DNA of 64,000 nucleotides, from positions 30,459,863-30,523,862 of the forward strand of contig JAQNBH010000006.1 in assembly GCA_028752905.1 (NCBI GenBank), written 5' to 3'. Origin of the DNA: Cladorhizidae sp. MBARI D1340-BT2. Its lineage: Eukaryota > Porifera > Demospongiae > Poecilosclerida > Cladorhizidae. The notes beneath the pieces were generated by a model. It had not been told where the DNA came from. It saw nothing but the letters and a program-made list of their open reading frames with translations, and searched no databases. A program made the position numbers and the translations under genes. This document shows, piece by piece, positions 46,440 through 58,699 of this stretch (position 1 is the first letter of the stretch; every line of letters starts with the position of its first letter).

Positions 46440-48190
46440 TTGAGTTTTTTATTTGAACTCCAGCTACCCAGGGAGTGAGTCTATGTCATGTTGAAGTTGG
46501 TAGCAGTCGTTCACATTCCATACCAGTTTGATGCATTGGGTGGGATCAGCAATGATGAAGATGTTGGAGAACTTAGTACAAACTTTAATGTAGATAATTA
46601 ATAATAGAGATTTAAAGATACTTCCTTGGGGCAGTCCGAGAGAGACACAGTAGGTGCCAGAAGACAGATATGTCCCAAACCAGTTCCATATGTCTCTAGT
46701 AATTACAATGCAGGACTACTTGAATAGAAGTTCACCATGGGGGACACTATAAAAAGCCTCGGTAGATGGTTCAACTTTTGAGTTGTGATAGCCATTACAA
46801 TAAATAGTCAGTTCTCATCAATAGCAACAGCAGTTGAGGGGTGAAACTATTTTTCTGCAATATGGTTTAGATTGAATAAGTAGCAAAGCTGATTATCTTG
46901 TCATAGACCAGTTTCTCTATAATTTTAGAGACAAGCTATTGGTGTGTAGTTGGCGCCCAAGGGCTTATTCCCTGATTTATAAATTGGAATAATGTTGTGT
47001 ATGTACCAATCAGCTGCAATGTACTGGTCCATGATGCTCAAGGAGAACAGATTTTATAGACAGCCAAAGCTGTGTAGTCTTGGATGCATTCCATCAATTT
47101 CTTTACCTTGGTTTTGGTCAAGTTTTACTAAGGATATCCATACACTTCCTCTGCAGAGATGGTAGTAACCTGGATTTCCGAGGAAATAGGCATGAGTACT
47201 GCTGTGGAAGGATCAGCGGGCTCCTAGTGAAAACAGAATTGAAGCAGCTGTTCTGCAGACTGTCCCTTTCATAGCGAGTAGAGGTAGTTGCAGAGCTATG
47301 ATCGGAATGTGTATACTATGTTTATTCTGGCTATGCTGTTAATGCAGTTGTATTTCATGATATTCTTTATGCTTCGAACATTTGGATCTGAAGTTGGTGG
47401 GTTAAGGAGAGTAATTGCTCATATATAGTTGGAGATGGAAGGAGCCCTCCTGTAATACTATCTAATGTATATTCTGGCTGGGTTGTTAATGCAGTTGTCT
47501 TTCACAATATTCATATGATCTTTTTACTTTGGACATTTGGAACTGAAGTTGGTGGGTCATGGAGAGTAGTATTTGCTCATAGTTGGAGGTAGAAGAAGCC
47601 ATCCTGTACTTTGTTCTGCTTGAGTGAATGCAGTTGAAAGAATACTTTATTATTGGAGAAAAATATTTCGGTCACTGGTGACGATTTTTTTATTACTGAC
47701 ACAGTATTGGTGATTACTGGTTTTAGTGCTAAGCATACATATTCTGTATCATTTAGAGAAAGTAAGTGGGTGAAAATAAAAAATCAAATAGAAGTCATTT
47801 AGGCCATCCATGTCAGCTTTAGAGAGAGAGATAAAAAAATATTGCATGATGAGGTTGTGTGGGAATGGCAGTAGTTATAAATGAGGTAACTTGAATTGAT
47901 CCAACTTGACCAGAAAGTGGAATAAAGGATGAGCTCAGCATGGTTTGGTAATGACAAAATCAAGGATGTTGCCAGTTTGAGTAGGGCTAGTTATAAACAG
48001 ATGCAGTGTACAGTTAAAGACTGAGGTCACAGAACATCGAAGAATTCATGGACGGATTGGTAAGTGAGGCTCAGTTGATATCAGTGAAGTTAAAGTGATA
48101 CATTATTATTACTTTGCCCATAGCGCAAGTTTCTTTCAGATAAAAGAACAGGCCAAGGTGATATGAATTAGGAGGCACATAGCTACTGTA
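46440..48190 (-). pseudogene. LINE (non-LTR) retrotransposon ORF2 relic
   Basis: Minus strand. 48190-47880: endonuclease-type stretch (PYHLGLFFYLKETCAMGKVI, then FNFTDINWASLTNPS and FCDL), matching the GDFN..DINW motif of AP endonucleases. 47060-46450: reverse transcriptase (WYIHNIIPIYKSGNKPLGAN, YTPIACL, IIEKLVYDKII; then VPHGELLF, IWNWFGTYLSSGTYCVSLGL, PQGSIF; then TKFSNIFIIADPTQCIKLV with the YADD box reading IADP). Many stops and frameshifts. The middle (47.3-47.6 kb) is a local duplication with no coding match. Resembles CR1/L2-like elements; exact clade not determined. Confidence 0.75.
47320..47620. repeat. Tandem duplication of ~150 bp
   Basis: Two copies with TATTCTGGCT(A/G)(T/G)G(C/T)TGTTAATGCAGTTGT and CTGAAGTTGGTGGGT as landmarks, lying within the LINE relic. 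Confidence 0.75.
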
Positions 48191-48464
48191 TTCAGTAAGA
48201 TGATTAGATTTAGGTCAAAATAGTTGTAATGAATTGGTGCAAGAAGGTAATATGATGATCCTAGATCCCAATAAGACACGCACACACTTCTCTTATAAAA
48301 ATCAAGAGCATGTAACACTACTGAGGCTGGCGGCGCAAGTGGTGCACACTTATCTGCTAACTAAGCATGATATGAGAGCATGCTGGTTAATGCCGTACTG
48401 AAGTTGTTACATTACCGAGTTGAACTACTGGAAGATGGATAGTTTATGTAACATCTACATTCAC

Positions 48465-49720
48465 ATGGAGGACCAAGCTTGGGCTGGAAAGAAGAGAAAG
48501 CTCCCAGTTACCCTGATCAAGGGCTTCCTTGTAGCTGAAAGAACTAATCTCCTTGACTATGATGCTTTCTAACAAGCAGAATTTGAGGGTTGCAGATGCT
48601 GTGAATGATTTCGCCTCTGTCAACTTAAACTATTAGATAGTAAAGAGGAACCAAAGCCAAGATTCAGTGGTAGATTTACCAATGGCTGTCTCTGCTGTTC
48701 AATTTTGGGTGAGTTTCAAACAGCAGTTTGGAATCTGTTGCAGGATGTTGATATAGGGAAGTTTGATTACCTCCTCATCGAGAGCAGTGGAATGACAACC
48801 CCTTGGCCACTATAGTTACACTAGAACAGGAATATGGGAGGATGTACAGAATCCTCCTTGATGCTGTAGTGACTGTTGTGGACACCTACGCTCTTGTAGC
48901 CAAATTTAAGAGTGGTGAAACATACCCCGCTGCAGCTGATAGCCAACTCCAATATGCTGATGTCATAGACAGGAACAAGAAAGACCACGTTTCTGAGTCA
49001 CAGCCTGGCAAAGCATGTGAATTTAAGTCTGATTATGTCCTGGGTTGTCGGATTTACCCATGCATGAAGTGTGCTATTCCTCTGCATTACCTAATAGAGG
49101 TGAGTAGGGTATCCAAGTTCACTGTGGTGTCTCATGAAGTGGCCAGTGCTGTTTATATATGGAGGGTGGATGTATGAGCCTGGAGAGATAAAAGAGGGTT
49201 AAAGGAAGGAAGCATGCAGGCAGCTAAAGAAGCAGGCCACATCTCGAAGAATAATTTCTCATCTTTGATTTACGAGAGGAGTGTTCTTTTCAGCTTGAAA
49301 GTTTCCAACCTATTTTATGGAGGAAGTTCCCAAATGAAGCTTCATGCATGAAAGGAATGCTGTAGTTTGTGGAGGAAAGGAATTGCTTATACAAATTTCA
49401 CGTGAGTGGTCGTTGGCGATACGAGATCACACCGCAAACTAATGCACAAGACAGCTTGCTTGGTTCATGTTTAGTGCAGCTTATTTCAGGGTTGGATGAA
49501 GATGAGATGAGAGCACTCCTGGGTAGTTGTGTGGCCAAGGAAGGTGAAGAAAACACTTTCCAAACTGAACAGGCTACGCCTCTTTTCCGTCATGCAGAGC
49601 AGCATTGAAAATGACCTTAGATTTGAGCTGATTCATCCGATGAAGGAGATCGTCTCGGATACATGTCCCAGGCATCCCATTTTAGATTTCAACAAGATGA
49701 ACTCGGACCTTCCTAAGCAC
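48465..49720 (+). pseudogene. CobW-family GTPase (metallochaperone-type) pseudogene, intronless
   Basis: Plus strand, multiple frames. ATG at 48465 gives KRKLPVTLIKGFLVAERTNL, matching the Walker A region of CobW proteins (GFLGAGKTTLL) with key Gly and Lys lost. Then NLRVADAVNDFASVN, then NGCLCCS (48681-48701), the CXCC metal-binding motif, then FDYLLIESSG with TTPWPLATIV, VVTVVDTYAL, and QYADVIDRNKKDHVSE (guanine-specificity NKxD reads NKKD). CAIPLHYLIEV and a C-terminal domain with GRWRYEITPQTNAQDS and GLDEDEMRALLGSCV follow, then NDLRFELIHPM and NKMNSDL. These GTPases deliver zinc or other metals. The domain order is complete across ~1.2 kb without introns, so a retro-copy or an intron-poor paralogue are both possible. 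At least four frameshifts/stops. Confidence 0.8.
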
Positions 49721-51110
49721 TTGAACTGCTGCAGTGGTCCTGTGTGTCTTTTTCCTGTGGTCCTTCCAAACTGAGTCCAAATCTGCAGGCATGTTGTCGG
49801 CGAAGGGATGCCATTCCAGCCTATATTTACCATTGCCTCTGAGATGTCCAAGAACTCATCAAGGACTATTACCTAACTGTTGGCTACTGCAGTTGTGGAA
49901 CATAATAATTCTGCTTTGCCTTGTACAGTCTTCTCTTCACCATTTGCACCTAGCTTTCCTTTCAGGCATGAAATCACTTGTCTTGAAATGAAATAACTCC
50001 ATTAATTAAGCAATATATGAATGTCGGACGTACTGAATAATATTTATCTCAGTGTTTTTGAGGCATGAATTGTAGCTAGCTCCACTAGTGTTTTGCTAAT
50101 GTGATTATTATTCAGCATCAACCACCAAATGTCAATCTTATTCCTTAAACCATTGCACTGCTCTTACCTGTAGATTTTTGCTGAGCATAGTTTGGGAAGA
50201 GCTGCTCGTTGGTACACATTTGTGGTTTGCCAAAAAAATATAGTGGCAGCTTGTAATTACGGCGTTGTGTTGTTGGGTGCTCTCAACTGGGATTCCTAGT
50301 TTTCTTCTAATTATCACCTCAGATAACTTTACCAACCAATATATGCAGAGTACAAGCTTTAAAGTATTGTAAGTTCTGAAAGAGAAAAACTTCGGCAGTT
50401 TGACCAAGCTACAAATTGGAAACTGTACCATCCAATGGCACTTCTGAGGTGAGTTTGAAGTTTTAGGTAGAACCACAACACCTACGTAGTGTCCCTTAAG
50501 CGCCTGAACTGGACAATGCTGAGAGGCCTAAAGGCATGGTCCACTGCCACATCACCCTCTTGGATGATACTGTTTTCAACTGAATTATTGATGTACGATT
50601 ATGTACACATAGCTAGGTAAAAGCACTCGATAGCTAGCTCTAGTTTAGAACTTTAATTAAATATTGTTATACCTTTCTTGCATGTTTTTGTCTCTTATAA
50701 ACCTATAGCATGACATGACCTTACAGCTGTAGAAAACCTTGTACACTATAGCCCCAGATAGCTATATAGTTGGTAGAGAAACTTTCTCACCACCCCTATA
50801 TTAATATTATTAGGTCTGGAGAGTCACTCATTTTTTGGGGGCATTTATGTTGCCTGGTTGCCTTTGTAGCCATTGATTGATGATCAACATCAACTTGCCT
50901 AAGGCAGTTGATTCATTTGTCAAAGACAAGTAAGGAATAGTCAGGTTTGTTATTGTGAGGCTATTGTGGAGGCTATATAGTTCACATTTCTTGTAGTGAC
51001 AGATACTGCCACACATCGACACCATGATGCTACCCACTCCCACCTGAATTTTATAGTAGTAGCAATAGTAGTTGTACTAGTACAATGATCTTCTCGGTAA
51101 TTAACTTGGA
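49721..51110. other. No gene recognised
   Basis: 49721-49990 may still be the 3' tail of the CobW-like relic. The rest, including a 112-codon minus-strand ORF at 50476-50138, has no recognisable domain. Confidence 0.45.
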
Positions 51111-51117
51111 AATTTAC

Positions 51118-51156
51118 TCTCTCGACATTTGGACTAGATGCTCTAGCCTTCATCAG
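51118..51156 (-). ncRNA. Hammerhead-ribozyme-like motif, best-preserved stem II
   Basis: Minus strand CTGATGA at 51156, A, GGCTAG-AGCAT-CTAGTC (6-bp stem II with one G-U), then CAAATGTCGAGAGAG. Only the GAAA box is altered (CAAA). Flank GTAAATTTCC matches the other copies. A more decayed copy on the same strand follows at 51235-51276 (CTGATCAAAGATAGAGCATC). Confidence 0.55.
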
Positions 51157-51279
51157 GAATAATATTAGGAATATTAGTACTCAGCCAACTCTCAGTTGAC
51201 AGTATAGACTTTCTCGATGATCGACTAAAATTTACTCACTCAATGATTATGCTATTGATGCTCTATCTTTGATCAGGCA

Positions 51280-53120
51280 TAATGAATAATTATTACAAGA
51301 AAACAATCTTTTCCAACAAACTGCTAAGAAAGAAGGGAGCAAAAAATCTATATAGCCAAGTACAGTTTGATGACCCAGTAACATTTAAATCATCATTCTA
51401 AATGTATAAAACTGGTGAGCATAGTTTTCAGCGTTAAAAGCTCACACGATTAAATGAGCTATTTGCCTTTGCTGTTTGAGGGAAGTGCTAGTGCATTTGC
51501 TGCTGGTGCAAACCTACCAACTTAAGCTGGCTTCACCCTACACAGCTGGATCAGAGCCTAGCAACAATTCCGGGACAGAGCCAAGCATGGATGGCCAATG
51601 GATATCTAATTGTTTTGGCTAATTGCAAACAAAAAAACAATTGTTGTCATGCACACCAAAAGCATATCGAGTCTGGTCAGCACAAGTGGTGGAGCTAGCA
51701 ACTTCAAAGTTAATAATTGGGCAGGGTTATTATAAAATGTACAATCACCAGTGCCTCACTCTAACTAAATGTTGGTTGTATACTCATACATGAACCTTCC
51801 CCAGTCAAACTTAGGATCCTTGCAATGGGGTGGAGGTGGCATGATAAATCCAGAGCTATCAAACTCACATTCTGAGTATTCCTTGTCAGACATTTACAAG
51901 AATGCAAGTGCTTGCAACCTTTGGCATGCACCTAGGGACAGCACAATATAAATTATCGACTGCCAGTATTCACCAGTGTTTCCAGTTCTATGTGTTGAGC
52001 GGTGGAAATGGAGTGAAACTTTATCCTTCATTCTCATGCTCTGAAGTCTTTTCATGAGTGAGCAAGCAAGATCCAATTTCCACTCCCTGTATGCCTTACT
52101 CCCCACACACACAATACCATGAAAAATAACATACCTGTATATCAACTAATTTAGTAATAATGCCTTCATGACGGTGTAATTGATGTCATAGCCAATGTCG
52201 TATTAGCACCACTTTAAAGATTTTCCATCTTCACATGATGTCATGCATGTGGATCCTTGCCCTAGCCTAGCATACAGTCACCATTGATTCTCCCGTGCCC
52301 TAATCTCAATAACTTTTTTTCCTTGCCCTTGCACTAGGCTCTTGGTAACATGATACCTTTGCCGTTGTCGTAGGCTCTTGGTAATGCATACCTATGCCCT
52401 TTCCCCAGTATTTTCAGAACACTTTTCTTGAACTTGATATCAAGTTGATGGCATATACCTCTAGAAATATTGTGTTGAGGGTTGTAATAATATTAGCAGT
52501 GAATATTTAATAGGAGATGGAGACGATCAAGATACAGGAAGCGGGAAAAGACCGAAAAGGCTTCTCAAATTAAAAGTAAACTTTATCTCAGAGAAAGTAA
52601 AGTCCAATTTCAGTGCTTGTTGTGTAGGTAATTACTACACTTGATAGCTGTAGCCAGTTGTTGCTTTGAATTATGAATTCAAACAACATCAATATTGATT
52701 GTTCCTAATGATTGATGACTAGGACTACTTTAGCTGTGTTGTGTCTTATAATTGAATGTCACTGTTAAATTAATACACAGTAACAACTCGGTCATGTGAT
52801 GGATCTGTCAAGCCACACCTCATGCTCATGTACATTATTTTTCATGATGTGTGTTCTCATTGGTGTGGCATGGGCTCTATGCTATTCGCTTCTCTCTCTC
52901 CTGTCAATAGATTTTAGCGCAGCCATAGTTACTCAGAAGAGAAGGAAGGCTAGTCCTCACTACCAAGGATAAGCTGAAGGTCCATCTATCAAGAAGAAGG
53001 GGAGAACCTTAACCCGAGTGTGGCAGCCAAAGTCGACACTGTCCATGATATCATGAAGAATGAGGGAACCTGCATATCTCCTCACTGAAGTTCGATCAGT
53101 GCCTGCACTAAGATAACAAA
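51280..53120. other. No gene recognised
   Basis: Unique-looking AT-rich sequence. Minus-strand ORF 52145-51894 and the following frame to ~51770 are open but I recognise no domain. Confidence 0.45.
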
Positions 53121-53449
53121 GTCTCGACAAGAATGTCGATAATGATCATTTTTCCAAACATTTCAGCTGTCGGAGCTGAGTCCGATACATTTGGATCGCC
53201 CCTGTGTCTCTCACAAGGACTAAACCTAGGGACATGACGAAAACCTACAATCTCATTTTTATGCAGAGTTATGGATAGCTGGTGTCGATAACTAACATAG
53301 TTGGGTTTCAACACAAATGGAGTGTCAAATCCAAATGATCTGGATACCATATATTCTCTTGTGACCTCCGGCTCATGTGACCAATGGGGAATGGTAACTA
53401 CCAGACAACATCCTTCATTGCTTATGCATGTGCATGTTGAAGTGTGCAA
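53108..53449 (-). CDS. Hypothetical ORF conserved between two element copies
   Basis: Encodes PEVTREYMVSRSFGFDTPFV, LKPNYVSYRHQLSITL and GFRHVPRF. The copy at 62582-62782 (plus) keeps this frame open for ~60 codons with mostly conservative changes (Y/H, K/Q, I/V, V/I). It reads opposite to the integrase gene next to copy 3. I recognise no domain. It could be an antisense shadow of decayed coding sequence. Confidence 0.3.
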   Translation of the reverse strand: MHTSTCTCISNEGCCLVVTIPHWSHEPEVTREYMVSRSFGFDTPFVLKPNYVSYRHQLSITLHKNEIVGFRHVPRFSPCERHRGDPNVSDSAPTAEMFGKMIIIDILVETLLS

Positions 53450-53752
53450 TTGGTGCTTCTAGTTAAGCAATTAGCACAATTTTATGCAATGACAAGGTCA
53501 AGTCTAAAATGAAGTGATATGAAGTGATGCAAAGCTGTGATAATACACAAACTTAGGCCTGTCCCAGTGCATCAAGATCGGGCACAATGCCTGGGTTATC
53601 TATACGTCTACGAAGGTCAAATTTCTTGATACCTAATCTTGACTCTGACTACAAGACTGGGAGAGCATGAACTCTGAGGCTACTATATCCCTCATGCGTG
53701 TTGACTGTTGAGGATAAGCTTTATCTCGAGCAGCTATTTCCAGAAATCTGGA
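53125..53752 (+). repeat. Fragment of the integrase element's 3' region
   Basis: Inverted match to 62252-62885, which lies directly after the integrase C-terminus of copy 3. Landmarks: TCGACAAGAATGTCGATAA at the start and GCAGCTATTTCCAGAAATCT at the end. It contains an ORF on the minus strand (53449-53108) also open in the other copy. Confidence 0.75.
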
Positions 53753-53759
53753 AGTGATA

Positions 53760-55100
53760 GGATGGTATAATGAGGAATATGTGGGATGTGCTCGGTTAAT
53801 ATTTGTGCTTTGCCCTCTGCTTTGTGACTCTGCTTCAATTGGTATCTTGAGTGGGAATCCTCACATGTGCCAGATTAACACTAGACCTCTGTTGACTCCC
53901 ATTTGCCGGCAAATTACCTACTAGTTTGATGACCCGCTGCACTATTGTGACTGACCTAGTTTATTTACAGGAGTTGTAGACATTACCTGCGATGTTGGGG
54001 AATTAGTTCTCAATCTCTCATCCCTTCATCATCAAAATCACTGGCACACACCATACCATCACAACTATGACCACCACTAGATAAGCTTGGGTTACATAGT
54101 CAACTATGTGTTGCTTTGTGGACTTCTAACTAACACACAAAGACCAACATGCTCTCTAACTATGCACACACACACTACTACAGACACACTAACCACACCA
54201 CATACATACATATATACATAATCCACAATCACACTCACTCACACACACACATTCACTCACTGACACACACACACACACATATTGCCACACAAACACACAT
54301 ACATACGCACAAGGAGAGACACTATAACGGCTTCACCATAAGAAGCCATCTGGCTGTGGCCTTATGTATAGGCAGCCCATTATTAGCTACATATGATCTG
54401 CATCTTTACCACACACTATAGCAGAAAAATTCTATCTCTTTGCTGTATTTTCAGCATTGAAATGGTAAATGGTCTGCAATTGGTTTCCTGATAGAGCTAG
54501 CTATTACCAGATCCAATGCCCAATCATACCAGTCTTTTCACCGGATTCAATTCCCAATCACCAATACACAAATCTTTTCACCAGATCCAATGCCTGAGGC
54601 ATCAGAAATGCCCCCTAGCCCTAGATTTAGCCTTAGTCCAGGCCTTAGTCAGTCTCCCAGCCCTAGCCCAAGACTTAGCCCTAGCCAAATGCCTATCCCT
54701 AGGCCTAGCCTAGCATAACAGTCTTTATCTCTTGCAAACTAGGGACTAGTGCAATAAAGACTTACAGCAATCGATGGCCTGGTATCAATTGGTCAGAAAA
54801 ATTGTAATGAGCTTTTGTACGGTTAACAGAAGTCTACTCAAGATATGTTAAATATTATAAATGTATAACATACATATATTTATATACATCTTCAGGTATT
54901 TATCAAGCCTCAAGGTAGCAAGCACCAAATATGCTCTTGTCATCTCTCTGGGGTTAGGGTAGGCACATGTAGCAAGCACTGAGGAGATAGACTGTGACAA
55001 AATCATATGTGGAGCCGACAAGAAGGAGAGCGATGGCATTCCAATTAGATGCTTGGATGGAGCTGAAGTCAAGGAGTTAGAAGTTGTTAGAGCATCCAAG
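53760..55100. other. No gene; CA-rich and CTAGCC-rich tracts
   Basis: 54150-54310 is rich in ACAC/CATA words. 54600-54715 is built of CCTAGCC and CTTAG words resembling the minisatellites at 10.3 and 58.7 kb. Otherwise nothing recognised. Confidence 0.6.
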
Positions 55101-55109
55101 CATCACTAA

Positions 55110-55440
55110 CAACAATAGCTAAAGTAGAATCAGCAGCTGAAGAACAACACATTCAGCACATCCCCACCTGGAACTAGCTCTAACTAAGCAGAGGCAGAAG
55201 CTGGAGAGAAAAACAGAGAGAACATACCTAGAGCTAGCTCTAACATGCCAACATCATTGCTAGTATCACGAACAATAATAGTTAAAGCAGAGCGAGCAGC
55301 TGGAGAGCAACACAGTCAGCACATTCCGACCTAGAGGTATCTCTAACAAAGCAGTGCCAGTAAATGGAGAGAAACACAGACAGCACATCCTCACCTAGAG
55401 CTAGCTCTAACTTGCCAACATCATTTCAAGTAATCTCAGG
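55110..55440. repeat. Imperfect ~120-bp tandem repeat
   Basis: Three units containing AGCAGCTGGAGAGCAACAC, CAGCACAT(C/T)CC, ACCTAGAGCTAGCTCTAAC and GCCAACATCAT. Similar words occur around 1440-1570. Confidence 0.7.
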
Positions 55441-55689
55441 AAATGAATAACATGGACGTGCATTATTTAGATTTGTAGGTGCAAATTCCATGATGCAAGT
55501 GTCACATGCATCTGCTTTTTTGGGGGGGGGGGAGGGGGGGGGAAAGGGGGCGGAAGTTTAAGCTTCCTTGATGCTGCCTACATAGTTTACAATATGTATC
55601 ATATATATGGTGTTTTTGAATAGAGCACACCATTGGGTATTGGTCTGTTGCATTGTTGAGTGCATGCTCATCAGTGTAACTCCGTTAGG

Positions 55690-55890
55690 TAATATCACAT
55701 ATTGTAAATATATGTCACATCTTCATGCAGGTATTGTAAATATATATCACATCTTCAGGCAGGTATTGTAAATATATATCTCATCTTCAGGAAGTTGTTG
55801 CAAGCAGGTATTATAAATATATATCACATCTTCAGGCAGGTATTGTACACATTTTCAGGCAGGTATTGTAAATATATATCACAAGTTGAT
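55690..55890. repeat. 32-bp tandem repeat
   Basis: About six units of TATTGTAAATATATATCACA plus TCTTCAGGCAGG, one interrupted by AAGTTGTTGCAAG. It directly precedes the putative LTR. Confidence 0.85.
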
Positions 55891-56300
55891 GTATGGACAT
55901 GTCAGTTGAGGGCAGACCCATCAACATGGACCATGGATGACCATTAGGCATTAATACATAGAGTACTGAGGGAACATTACCAAGTTATGTCGCACCAAAC
56001 AGACTTAGATATTATAATATGTGGGCCTACCTAGTTATATATATGGAACTTTGCTGAGTGTATGTAAGAATGAGTGACATCCTGTTTCCTGGGAAGTCAA
56101 GGTATAAGAACCCTGACTGACCAAGGTTCAGGAGCTTTGCCTTGTCCTGTAATTGCAACCTTGTGTCTTCATTAATAATCTAAATTCTCTGATTGCAAGA
56201 TACGGGTGCTATTTACATAAGCATAGCTCTGGTGGCAGCAATTGATGCCATCACTTGAGAGTTTGACTGGACTAACCCTCAACACATGGTGGCAGCAGTG
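55890..56300 (+). promoter_or_regulatory. Putative LTR and primer site of a gag relic
   Basis: GGTATAAGAACCCTGACTGA at ~56100 looks like a retroelement TATA region, followed by AATAA-containing sequence. TGGTGGCAGCA occurs at 56230 and TGGTGGCAGCAGTGC at 56287 after CAACACA; either could be the primer site, and both resemble those at 20.5 and 33.0 kb. The LTR start is not defined. Confidence 0.45.
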
Positions 56301-56344
56301 CAGAACACAATCACCATCACTAACCATAACTACCAACCGAAGCA

Positions 56345-57288
56345 TGGATCCAAGCATCGTCCAAACACGTTCAAAGTCCGACAAGATCAGCGACAAGAAG
56401 ACAGAACAGACAGCAACTAGTTCATTCAACACTGAAGCGACTGCCGACTCTATGGCACTGCTATGGCAACTATGATAGCATCAATGAATCAGGAAAGGGA
56501 GGAGAGGTTGAGAACAACAATGGAGCATGCAAAGGAAGAAAAGCAGCAAAATGACCTGCAAACAAAATTGGTAGAGGAAAATGCAGCCTTCTACAAGCTC
56601 ACAAGAGAGTTCCAACAAACCAGTACTTCTGCAATGGAATCTGAGCAATTGAAGAGAACAGCACTGCAGGCACTGCACAAAATGGATGAACTAATTGACC
56701 CAGAAGCTTACCTGAGAAACTTTGAACAAACACTAACAGAGGTGGGACTTCCAGTAACAGAGAGGATCAATATATTACGGAAGCAAGTCTCCGGGAAATT
56801 GATGGAAGCTTTTCAGGAACTGGACCTGAGCGTACATTAATAAACATTGAAGACTTCGCTGCTTGAGCATCTGGTTTGTACAGATACTAGAGCCATAAAA
56901 ACTATTTGGAGAGACACACCAAAAGACAACCTGTCACCTAGACACAATCTCACTCCGATTACGAAGAGCATCAAGAGATTCGCAATGCAGATGGAAAGCA
57001 AAAAGGACTTCACGATGGAGATGTTTCGAGGAACGTTGACGCTTTACTATTCCCCAGAGGTATGCCATGCAGTGAGAGGTAATACTTACAAGGATACTCC
57101 GGAGATCATCGATGAGCTGGAAGCTACTTGGGAATCAAAATCCTTTCACGAAAGAAGCAAGATGCACAAGAGACAATTGGAGGGACAACACTCCGGCAGA
57201 AAGATGGTCTACAACAATCCCAGGAAACAGACACCTACTAATGGATCAGGTGGGCACCTAACTAAGGGTAGAGATGGGGGGTCCCCCA
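56345..57288 (+). pseudogene. LTR retrotransposon gag relic
   Basis: ATG at 56346 opens MDPSIVQTRSKSDKISDKKT. After one frameshift a helical N-terminus (QEREERLRTTMEHAKEEKQQ) leads to capsid-like LIDPEAYLRNFEQTLTEVGL and RINILRKQVSGKLMEAFQEL, then after another shift LLEHLVCTDTRAIKTIWRD, DFTMEMFRGTLTLYYSPEVC and DTPEIIDELEATWESKSFHE. The order and spacing fit a gag capsid domain. No zinc knuckle is reached: at ~57290 the sequence switches to the inverted segmental duplicate. Confidence 0.7.
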
Positions 57289-57291
57289 TTG

Positions 57292-57438
57292 AGCATCAGG
57301 GAAGGATGGAGTCTCAAAAATAAAACATTCATTAAATCAAGAAAATAGAACAATAGAGTATCCACCTGTATGGATCTTTTGAATGGAAGACCTCTGATGT
57401 CACAATATTTGTACCAGCACTTGTAGGCAATCCAGGGT
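57292..57438 (-). pseudogene. Repeat-exon pair, type I, truncated and frameshifted
   Basis: Exon A (57438-57366, 73 nt) has the TTTAG acceptor and CAG|GTGG donor and the same one-base deletion (ACATCAGAGGT) as the copy at 196. Exon B starts at 57312 after TTTTGAG and is cut after TPSFPD by the breakpoint. The shared deletion shows it is closest to the copy at 196-361. Confidence 0.55.
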
Positions 57439-57939
57439 CTAAAGTTACAGTAATCAAAATAATTATAAATCAAGAATGCATTCATACTATATATGTAGGG
57501 ATGATAAATCACAGCTGTATCGTGGTCCTCTAAATAATAAAGTGCGTGCATCTATAAAGAACAGGTGGACAAACTGTCAGAATTACATGATATTAAAAGA
57601 AGTCAATGATTTCCATTTTCACCACATACATCCTAACATTATCAGTCTCCAGAGCTCCAAGTTTCTGTTTAACTTGACACTGAAACACAATGAACATTAG
57701 CTGAGAAAAATGAGAGATAAAAAACACATCTCATTGTATATATATATTTCTTGGCAATTCTTCATCTGATGTTTGTCAAAAGTTATAGAAGTTCTAAAAC
57801 TGCTAGGGTGTTAGAGTAGTCGGCATCTAGGGCTAGAGGCTCCTATTGATGACAAGTACAAACTTTGGCTTTCTATTTCAAAAAGGTTGTGATAAATAAC
57901 TGAATACAGAAAAATTATGGTGATCTTGGTGGTCTTGGC

Positions 57940-58045
57940 TTTAGTTCAGGCTCTCGAGAGTGGCTCCCCAGCAGCCAGGGAAGTCCATTCCGATTCAACT
58001 GCTAACATTCTGGTGCCAGGCAGTGCAATGAAAAGAACAAGTAGT
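57940..58045 (-). pseudogene. Penelope-like element 3' remnant
   Basis: Minus strand GCAGTTGAATCGGAATGGAC, CTGGCTGCTGGGGAGCCACT, CTCGAGAGCCTGAACTAAAG and ACCATAATTTTTCTG: the inverted copy of the remnant at 14235-14335 and closer to the 22.1 kb element in the CTGGCTGCTGG part. Confidence 0.6.
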
Positions 58046-58699
58046 CGGAGATTCTGTGTTTGTGTTTTAATATGGCTGGCAATATTGCTTAACATGTTTC
58101 TAGTGCTTCCACTAGATCTGGATCCTTGCCTTTCCATAACGAGCATCACAACAAAGTTAATTTTTTGGCCCAAGCAACCTTTTTGAAAAAGACAGTGTTA
58201 GGATCATTCCAGACGACTTAGTTCCTTTCGTAGCAGTGGCTTAATTTTGAAGGTCGAGTGCCCTGTTATCTTTGCTTGACAGTTGTGACAAGGATAGTCC
58301 ATGAAGGTTTGAATCTCTAATGCTATGTAAATAAGAATGGAATTGCTAACTGGATAATATTTATATCTTTATGCTGGCGTACAGTCAGGTAGGTAATTAG
58401 TACTTGTAGTTATGTATTTGGAAATATGCAATCGTTTCCTACAAGCAGCATAAACAGATGCAGTATTACAAGCATTGTGTGTAGTATTAGCTACCTGCAC
58501 AACAACACGCAATTTAAGCGAGATGCTTAGCTGTTCTTAGCAATGGCTACTAAACCATCATTCCTCGAATTATTTCCTAGACAGGGATTTGGAATCAGCA
58601 GCCACAACGACCATAGTGATAGGAATTCTTATAAGTTGCTGAAGTTTATGAGGGAAGATGATTCCAAGATATAAGCAGTTACAAAAAGTATAATTAACT

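Larger units (their letters stand above)
57290..58672 (-). repeat. Inverted segmental duplicate of 13537-14938
   Basis: See 13537-14938. It ends abruptly inside exon B of a repeat-exon pair (ACTCCATCCTTCCCTGATG| then unrelated gag sequence) at ~57292, marking a duplication or rearrangement breakpoint. The match resumes beyond the minisatellite at 59100-59290 with 10090-10290. Confidence 0.8.

Noticed and set aside
54149..54421. 90-codon His/Thr-rich ORF
   Set aside because: Lies over a CACA/CATA-rich tract with no domain; low complexity.
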